From Salinivibrio kushneri (GTDB lineage: Bacteria; Pseudomonadota; Gammaproteobacteria; Enterobacterales; Vibrionaceae), in contig NZ_CP114588.1 of assembly GCF_027286325.1 (NCBI RefSeq), positions 186,001-250,000 on the forward strand: a stretch of DNA of 64,000 bases. The letters are read 5' to 3'. Shown here piece after piece: positions 58,788 to 64,000 of this stretch (positions are counted from its first letter, which is position 1; each line of letters begins with the position of its first letter). The translations under genes and the position numbers were made by a program. The notes beneath the pieces are model-generated. The model did no database searches. It had not been told where the DNA came from and worked only from the letters and a program-made list of their open reading frames with translations.

Positions 58788-59176
58788 GTTTGCACTACGT
58801 GTTAGTGGTGACTGAGCCTGCCTATGGCTCACAAATGGCGCGCACTGCGTACCAGTTTGCAGCCGCTGCCATTGAGGCAGGGCATACAGTCAGCAAAGTA
58901 TTTTTTTATCAAGACGGTGTGTTAAACGGCACGGCAACCACAGTGCCTGCCAACGATGAGTTTGATATTGTCACGGCATGGCAAACCCTTGCACAAGACC
59001 ACGGTGTGCAATTGGAAACATGTGTGGCCGCAGCGCTACGTCGTGGCATTGTCAGTGATCAGGAGGCGGCACAACATGCGTTGCCACATAGCACCTTGGC
59101 CGCGGAATTTTCGCAAGCGGGACTCGGGGCGTTGGCAGAGGCGTTGTTAACCGCCGATCGTGTGATGCAATTTTAA
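58784..59176 (+). CDS. tusD: tRNA 2-thiolation sulfurtransferase subunit TusD
   Basis: A 130-residue protein of the DsrE family. The catalytic Cys lies in [12 protein letters not shown] near residue 78, which receives sulfur from TusA. TusBCD then relays it to TusE and MnmA for 2-thiouridine formation in tRNA. It overlaps yheO by 4 bp and leads tusDCB. Confidence 0.95.
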   Translation: MSLHYVLVVTEPAYGSQMARTAYQFAAAAIEAGHTVSKVFFYQDGVLNGTATTVPANDEFDIVTAWQTLAQDHGVQLETCVAAALRRGIVSDQEAAQHALPHSTLAAEFSQAGLGALAEALLTADRVMQF

Positions 59177-59186
59177 GAAGGCAGTG

Positions 59187-59540
59187 ATGAAAATAGGGTT
59201 TGTTTTTTCTTCAGCACCCCATGGCAGCGCGAGTGGCCGAGAAGGCCTGGATGCATTGCTTGCCGCGTCCGCCTTTTGTGACAACTTGGTGGTGTTTTTT
59301 ATCGGTGACGGTGTCTTTCAATTGCTGGGTGGACAGCAACCGAGCCAAATTTTAAGCCGCGACTATATTGCCAGCTTCAAAATGCTGCCTCTGTGTGATG
59401 TGGAAGAGGTCTATGTTTGTCAGGCCTCGTTGACCGCACGAGGACTTGAGCAGGCAACTACGGTACTGCCGACTCAAGCGTTATCGGTCGAGCAAGTAAA
59501 AACGCAGTTGTCAGGCTGCGATCGCATTCTACATTTTTAA
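59187..59540 (+). CDS. tusC: tRNA 2-thiolation protein TusC
   Basis: A 117-residue DsrF-like subunit of the TusBCD complex, beginning MKIGFVFSSAPHGSASGREG. The ATG at 59187 lies behind AAGAAGGCAG; a GTG at 59184 would add one residue. It has no catalytic Cys of the TusD type at the equivalent site, as expected for the structural subunit. Confidence 0.94.
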   Translation: MKIGFVFSSAPHGSASGREGLDALLAASAFCDNLVVFFIGDGVFQLLGGQQPSQILSRDYIASFKMLPLCDVEEVYVCQASLTARGLEQATTVLPTQALSVEQVKTQLSGCDRILHF

Positions 59541-59550
59541 GGAGAAGGCC

Positions 59551-59841
59551 GTGCTGCACTTGGTCAAACATTCCCCATACAGCCGTCAAGCCTTAGCACA
59601 GTGCTTAGACTACGCTCAGCCGAACAGCACCATTGTCTTGCTTAGCGATGCCGTCGTCGCTGGGGTGGCAGGTAGCGAGTGGGCAAATCGATTGTTTACC
59701 GAGACTCATGCTGTTTATTTGCTCAGCGACGATGTGATTGCTCGGGGACTTGGCGATAAACTCCATCCCAGTGCTGAGTTGATTGATATGCGTCAATTGG
59801 TCGATTTAAGCGCTGACCATGTCACGCAAATGACATGGTAA
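59551..59841 (+). CDS. tusB: tRNA 2-thiolation protein TusB
   Basis: A 96-residue DsrH-like subunit starting with GTG at 59551 behind AAGGAGAAGG (MLHLVKHSPYSRQALAQCL). It ends the tusDCB run, 80 bp before the promoter of the ribosomal str operon. The three proteins form a hexamer relaying sulfur to tRNA wobble uridines. Confidence 0.93.
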   Translation: MLHLVKHSPYSRQALAQCLDYAQPNSTIVLLSDAVVAGVAGSEWANRLFTETHAVYLLSDDVIARGLGDKLHPSAELIDMRQLVDLSADHVTQMTW

Positions 59842-59920
59842 TCGGCTAGTCTTTGTCGTGTGTGAAAATCCCCCGTGTGCTGCTCGAAAAACAAACAATG
59901 CAAAGATCTCTGTATAAATC

Positions 59921-59949
59921 TTGACACCCCATACCCCGACGCCTAAAAT
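59921..59949 (+). promoter_or_regulatory. Strong sigma-70 promoter of the str operon
   Basis: A consensus -35 TTGACA (59921-59926) and a -10 TAAAAT (59944-59949) with a 17-base spacer. Transcription would begin near 59956 with a leader of about 63 nt before rpsL. GC-rich sequence after the -10 element could be the stringent-response discriminator, although it is not strongly G/C there. Confidence 0.85.
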
Positions 59950-59976
59950 TTCGCGTCCCTGTTGTATTGGGGCTAG

Positions 59977-60393
<417 letters not shown>

Positions 60394-60440
60394 TGGATTC
60401 CGTTAAGTAAGGCCAAACACTCAAACAATTGAATTTTGAA

Positions 60441-60456
60441 AAAACTGAAAAGTTTT
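60441..60456 (+). promoter_or_regulatory. Small hairpin in the rpsL-rpsG intercistronic leader
   Basis: AAAACT and AGTTTT flank a GAAA tetraloop in the 97-bp spacer before rpsG. In E. coli the S7 protein represses the operon by binding this spacer; an equivalent role is plausible here but untested. The structure differs in sequence from the E. coli element as I recall it. Confidence 0.4.
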
Positions 60457-60490
60457 GGATAAAACCTGAAGAAGACAACGGAGATAATCC

Positions 60491-60961
60491 ATGCCACGTC
60501 GTCGCGTAATTGGTCAGCGTAAAATTCTTCCAGATCCTAAGTTCGGATCAGAATTGCTGGCAAAATTTGTAAACATCCTGATGGTTGACGGTAAGAAGTC
60601 AACTGCTGAAAAAATCGTTTATGGTGCACTAGACATCATGGCTGAACGTTCTGGTAAAGAGCACTTGGCTGTATTCGAACAAGCTCTTGAAAACGTACGC
60701 CCAGCGGTCGAGGTTAAATCTCGCCGTGTAGGTGGTTCAACTTACCAAGTGCCAGTAGAAGTACGTCCTGTACGTCGTAACGCACTGGCTATGCGTTGGT
60801 TGGTTGAAGCCGCTCGTAAGCGTGGTGAAAAATCTATGGCTCAGCGCCTAGCAAGCGAGATGCTAGACGCGTCAGAAAACAAAGGTACTGCTGTTAAGAA
60901 ACGTGAAGACGTTCACCGTATGGCAGACGCGAACAAAGCGTTCGCACATTACCGCTGGTAA
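60491..60961 (+). CDS. rpsG: 30S ribosomal protein S7
   Basis: A 156-residue 16S rRNA head-assembly protein beginning [20 protein letters not shown], with the beta-hairpin segment [14 protein letters not shown]. It is also the autogenous regulator of the str operon in E. coli. It has a GGAGA ribosome site. Confidence 0.98.
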   Translation: MPRRRVIGQRKILPDPKFGSELLAKFVNILMVDGKKSTAEKIVYGALDIMAERSGKEHLAVFEQALENVRPAVEVKSRRVGGSTYQVPVEVRPVRRNALAMRWLVEAARKRGEKSMAQRLASEMLDASENKGTAVKKREDVHRMADANKAFAHYRW

Positions 60962-60970
60962 TGCCTTCAT

Positions 60971-60994
60971 GGCGTGTCCCGTTCGGGGCACGCC
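60971..60994 (+). other. Intercistronic hairpin between rpsG and fusA
   Basis: A 10-bp stem GGCGTGTCCC/GGGGCACGCC with one T-G pair and loop GTTC. There is no T run, so it is likely an RNA processing or stabilising hairpin rather than a terminator. Confidence 0.7.
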
Positions 60995-61036
60995 AAACCC
61001 ATTTTCTAAGGTTAACCTTAGCAAGAGGATACTATT

Positions 61037-63133
61037 GTGGCTCGTAAAACCCCTATCGAGCGCTACCGTAACATCGGTATTTGTGCTCACGTAGACGCCG
61101 GTAAAACCACGACTACCGAGCGGATCCTGTTCTACACAGGTCTGTCACACAAAATCGGTGAGGTACACGACGGCGCCGCTACCATGGACTGGATGTCGCA
61201 AGAGCAGGAGCGTGGTATCACCATCACCTCAGCCGCGACCACGACTTTCTGGGCCGGTTCTGATCAGCAGTTCAAACAGCACCGCGTAAACATCATCGAC
61301 ACCCCTGGACACGTTGACTTCACTATCGAAGTTGAGCGTTCTTTGCGTGTGCTTGATGGTGCGGTAGTTGTATTCTGTGGTTCATCAGGTGTTGAGCCTC
61401 AGTCTGAAACCGTATGGCGTCAGGCTGACAAGTACGAAGTACCGCGTATGGTATTCGTAAACAAGATGGACCGTGCGGGTGCTGATTACCTGCGCGTTGT
61501 TGATCAAATCAAAAACCGCCTTGGCGCACACCCTGTGCCAATTCACTTGAACATTGGTGCAGAAGACCAGTTCAAAGGCGTGATTGACCTGATCAAAATG
61601 AAAGCGATCAACTGGAACGAAGAAGACATGGGTATGACTTATACCTATGAAGAAATTCCAGACGATCTGAAAGAGCAAGCAGAAGAATGGCACAACTTCC
61701 TGGTTGAGTCTGCTGCTGAAGCCTCTGAAGAGCTGATGGACAAGTACCTTGAAGAAGGTGAGCTGTCTGAAGAAGAAATCAAGGCAGCACTGCGTCAGCG
61801 TACGCTTGATAACGAAATCGTACTGGCAACCTGTGGTTCTGCGTTTAAGAACAAAGGCGTTCAGGCAGTACTGGATGCGGTTATCGAATACTTGCCATCA
61901 CCGATTGACGTTAAGTCAATCAAAGGTGAAGACGAAGACGGTAACCCAATCGAGCGTCATGCAGACGATAAAGAACCGTTTGCCTCACTAGCATTTAAGA
62001 TTGCAACTGACCCATTCGTGGGCACGTTGACCTTTATGCGTGTTTACTCAGGCGTGGTTAACTCTGGCGACACTGTCTATAACTCAGTGAAGCAAAAGCG
62101 TGAGCGTTTGGGCCGTATCGTACAGATGCACTCGAACAAGCGTGAAGAGATCAAAGAAATCCGTGCCGGTGACATCGCTGCAGCGGTAGGTCTGAAAGAC
62201 GTGACCACGGGTGACACCCTATGTGCAATGGATTCAAAAGTAATCCTAGAGCGCATGGAGTTCCCAGATCCAGTTATCCAAATCGCGGTTGAGCCTAAGT
62301 CTAAAGCTGACCAAGAGAAAATGGGTATCGCGCTAGGTAAACTGGCGGCAGAAGATCCATCTTTCCGTGTTGAGTCTGACGAAGAGTCTGGCCAGACCCT
62401 GATTTCTGGTATGGGTGAGCTTCACCTAGACATCATCGTTGACCGTATGCGTCGCGAATTTAACGTTGAGTGTAACGTTGGTAAGCCTCAGGTAGCGTAT
62501 CGCGAAACCATCCGTGGTAGCACCAAAGTTGAAGGTAAGTTCGTTAAGCAGTCTGGTGGTCGTGGTCAGTACGGTCACGTATGGCTGAAAATCGAACCAT
62601 CAGAGCCAAACGAAGGCTTTGTCTTTGTTGACGAAATCGTTGGTGGTGTGGTTCCACGTGAATACATCAGCTCGGTTTCTAAAGGTATCGAAGAGCAGAT
62701 GGCTAACGGTGTACTCGCTGGCTATCCGGTACTTGACGTTAAAGCAACCTTGTTCGATGGTTCTTACCACGATGTTGACTCTAACGAAATGGCGTTTAAG
62801 ATCGCCGCATCAATGGCATTCAAGAAAGGTGCTCACGACGCGCAACCTGTTATGCTTGAGCCAATGATGAAGGTTGAAGTAACCACACCAGAAGAGTGGA
62901 TGGGTGACGTTGTTGGTGACTTGAACCGTCGTCGTGGCCTGATTGGTGGTATGGATGAAGGCCCAGCGGGTCTGAAGATCGTACGTGCCCAGGTTCCACT
63001 GTCTGAAATGTTCGGTTACGCTACTGACCTACGTAGTGCAACACAAGGCCGTGCATCTTACTCGATGGAATTCAGCGAGTACGGTGAAGTGCCTAAGAAC
63101 ATCGCTGACGCCCTGATCGCAGAGCGTAGCTAA
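61037..63133 (+). CDS. fusA: Elongation factor G
   Basis: A 698-residue ribosomal translocase GTPase starting with GTG at 61037 (GAGGA ahead). G1 is [15 protein letters not shown], the switch II G3 is DTPGHVDFT, and NKMDRAG is G4. Domains II to V follow, ending in LIAERS. The position in the str operon marks it as the housekeeping EF-G. An alternative EF-G2 type is excluded by operon context and length. Confidence 0.98.
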   Translation: MARKTPIERYRNIGICAHVDAGKTTTTERILFYTGLSHKIGEVHDGAATMDWMSQEQERGITITSAATTTFWAGSDQQFKQHRVNIIDTPGHVDFTIEVERSLRVLDGAVVVFCGSSGVEPQSETVWRQADKYEVPRMVFVNKMDRAGADYLRVVDQIKNRLGAHPVPIHLNIGAEDQFKGVIDLIKMKAINWNEEDMGMTYTYEEIPDDLKEQAEEWHNFLVESAAEASEELMDKYLEEGELSEEEIKAALRQRTLDNEIVLATCGSAFKNKGVQAVLDAVIEYLPSPIDVKSIKGEDEDGNPIERHADDKEPFASLAFKIATDPFVGTLTFMRVYSGVVNSGDTVYNSVKQKRERLGRIVQMHSNKREEIKEIRAGDIAAAVGLKDVTTGDTLCAMDSKVILERMEFPDPVIQIAVEPKSKADQEKMGIALGKLAAEDPSFRVESDEESGQTLISGMGELHLDIIVDRMRREFNVECNVGKPQVAYRETIRGSTKVEGKFVKQSGGRGQYGHVWLKIEPSEPNEGFVFVDEIVGGVVPREYISSVSKGIEEQMANGVLAGYPVLDVKATLFDGSYHDVDSNEMAFKIAASMAFKKGAHDAQPVMLEPMMKVEVTTPEEWMGDVVGDLNRRRGLIGGMDEGPAGLKIVRAQVPLSEMFGYATDLRSATQGRASYSMEFSEYGEVPKNIADALIAERS

Positions 63134-63146
63134 TTATTTTGGTCCA

Positions 63147-63170
63147 GATGCCGACATCATGGTCGGCATC
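63147..63170 (+). other. Intercistronic hairpin between fusA and tuf
   Basis: The perfect 9-bp stem GATGCCGAC/GTCGGCATC has a 6-nt loop and no T run. It lies 13 bases after fusA and may serve transcript processing or partial attenuation ahead of tuf. Confidence 0.65.
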
Positions 63171-63233
63171 AAACACTGACTTCTGAGTTACTAGGCCAAG
63201 CCCTTTAACTCACAACTAGGAAGGAAGACGATC

Positions 63234-64000
63234 GTGTCTAAAGAAAAATTTGAACGTACGAAAACGCACGTTAACGTTGGTACTATCGGCCACGTTGACC
63301 ATGGTAAAACTACGCTGACCGCAGCTATCTGTACTGTACTTGCAAAAGTACACGGCGGTGCTGCTCGTGACTTCGCGTCAATCGATAACGCACCAGAAGA
63401 GCGTGATCGTGGTATCACCATCGCAACGTCTCACGTTGAGTACGATACGCCAAACCGTCACTACGCACACGTTGACTGCCCAGGACACGCTGACTATGTG
63501 AAAAACATGATCACCGGTGCTGCACAGATGGACGGTGGTATCCTGGTTGTTGCTGCAACTGATGGCCCAATGCCACAGACGCGTGAGCACATCCTACTAG
63601 GCCGTCAGGTTGGTATTCCAAACATCATCGTGTTCATGAACAAATGTGACATGGTTGATGACGAAGAGCTGCTTGAGCTGGTTGAAATGGAAGTACGTGA
63701 ACTACTTTCAGAGTACGACTTCCCAGGTGACGACTGCCCAGTAATCCAAGGTTCAGCGCTAGGTGCCCTGAACGGTGAAGAGCAGTGGGAGCAGAAGATC
63801 GTTGAGCTATCTGAAGCACTGGATTCTTACATCCCAGAGCCAGAGCGTGCGATCGACAAGCCGTTCATCCTGCCAATCGAAGACGTATTCTCAATCCAAG
63901 GCCGTGGTACCGTAGTAACCGGTCGTGTTGAGCAAGGCATCATCACTGTTGGTGACGACGTTGAAATCGTGGGCATGAAAGACACCACCAAGACCACTTG
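63234..64000 (+). CDS. tuf: Elongation factor Tu, N-terminal part (runs off the window)
   Basis: Starts with GTG at 63234 (ribosome site AGGAAGGA) and gives [20 protein letters not shown]; the frame is open to the window edge (255 codons). G1 is [10 protein letters not shown]3 is DCPGHADYV, and G4 is NKCDMVD. It is the GTPase that delivers aminoacyl-tRNA. It is the last gene of the str operon; Vibrionaceae often have a second identical copy elsewhere, which cannot be judged here. Truncated only by the window boundary. Confidence 0.98.
   Translation, partial: MSKEKFERTKTHVNVGTIGHVDHGKTTLTAAICTVLAKVHGGAARDFASIDNAPEERDRGITIATSHVEYDTPNRHYAHVDCPGHADYVKNMITGAAQMDGGILVVAATDGPMPQTREHILLGRQVGIPNIIVFMNKCDMVDDEELLELVEMEVRELLSEYDFPGDDCPVIQGSALGALNGEEQWEQKIVELSEALDSYIPEPERAIDKPFILPIEDVFSIQGRGTVVTGRVEQGIITVGDDVEIVGMKDTTKTT

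Overview
This 64 kb window is compact chromosomal core sequence of a gammaproteobacterium, almost certainly a member of the Vibrionaceae. The protein sequences and gene order match Vibrio-type chromosome I blocks that I recall: priA-rpmE-maeB-metJ/metBL-metF, aphA-ppc, argCBGH, prx/oxyR-mrcA-pilMNOPQ-aroKB-damX-dam-rpe-gph-trpS, astCAD, crp-prkB-yheU, yheS-kefGB-slyD, and tusDCB-rpsL-rpsG-fusA-tuf. Further family hallmarks are argininosuccinate lyase fused to an acetyltransferase (ArgHA), a peroxiredoxin-glutaredoxin fusion next to oxyR, and an AphA-like PadR regulator. Salinivibrio or a close relative is my best guess for the genus, but the sequence alone does not prove it. I see no rRNA, tRNA, insertion sequence, prophage, integron or CRISPR array.

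Layout. 1-2.5 kb: start of priA (cut by the window edge), rpmE and a short malic enzyme. 2.5-7.9 kb: methionine cluster (metJ, metB, metL, metF) with two tandem MET-box arrays. 7.9-12.6 kb, minus strand: aphA-like regulator, a metY-like sulfhydrylase and ppc. 12.6-18.1 kb: arginine operon argC-B-G-H(A), with a strong promoter, a canonically spaced ARG-box pair and a short leader ORF ending in three Arg codons. 18.2-20.1 kb: alkaline phosphatase behind Pho boxes, and a small zinc-ribbon membrane protein. 20.2-23.6 kb: redox cluster (flavin disulfide reductase, Prx-Grx, divergent oxyR with a near-perfect OxyR site). 23.6-37.7 kb: PBP1A, pilMNOPQ, aroKB, damX, dam, rpe, gph, trpS. 37.8-40.9 kb: secreted nuclease and pabA/trpG. 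41.2-45.8 kb: arginine succinyltransferase genes plus a DUF1338 protein. 45.9-52.4 kb, minus strand: a periplasmic binding protein, crp, prkB, yheU, yheT, a TIGR02444 protein and yheS. 52.6-58 kb: kefGB, yheV, slyD/slyX, a WD40 lipoprotein and an FkpA-like lipoprotein. 58-64 kb: yheO-tusDCB and the str operon, running off the right edge inside tuf.

How the genes work together. Arginine is handled from both ends (argCBGH synthesis, ast catabolism), and methionine can be made by transsulfuration (MetB) or direct sulfhydrylation (MetY). Most of the window is ordinary housekeeping sequence. The observations most worth a second look are non-coding: the putative arginine leader peptide and hairpins before argC, an AU-rich hairpin that ends at the start codon of the periplasmic binding protein gene at 46760, and a pair of hairpins with the same loop heptamer before the malic enzyme gene.
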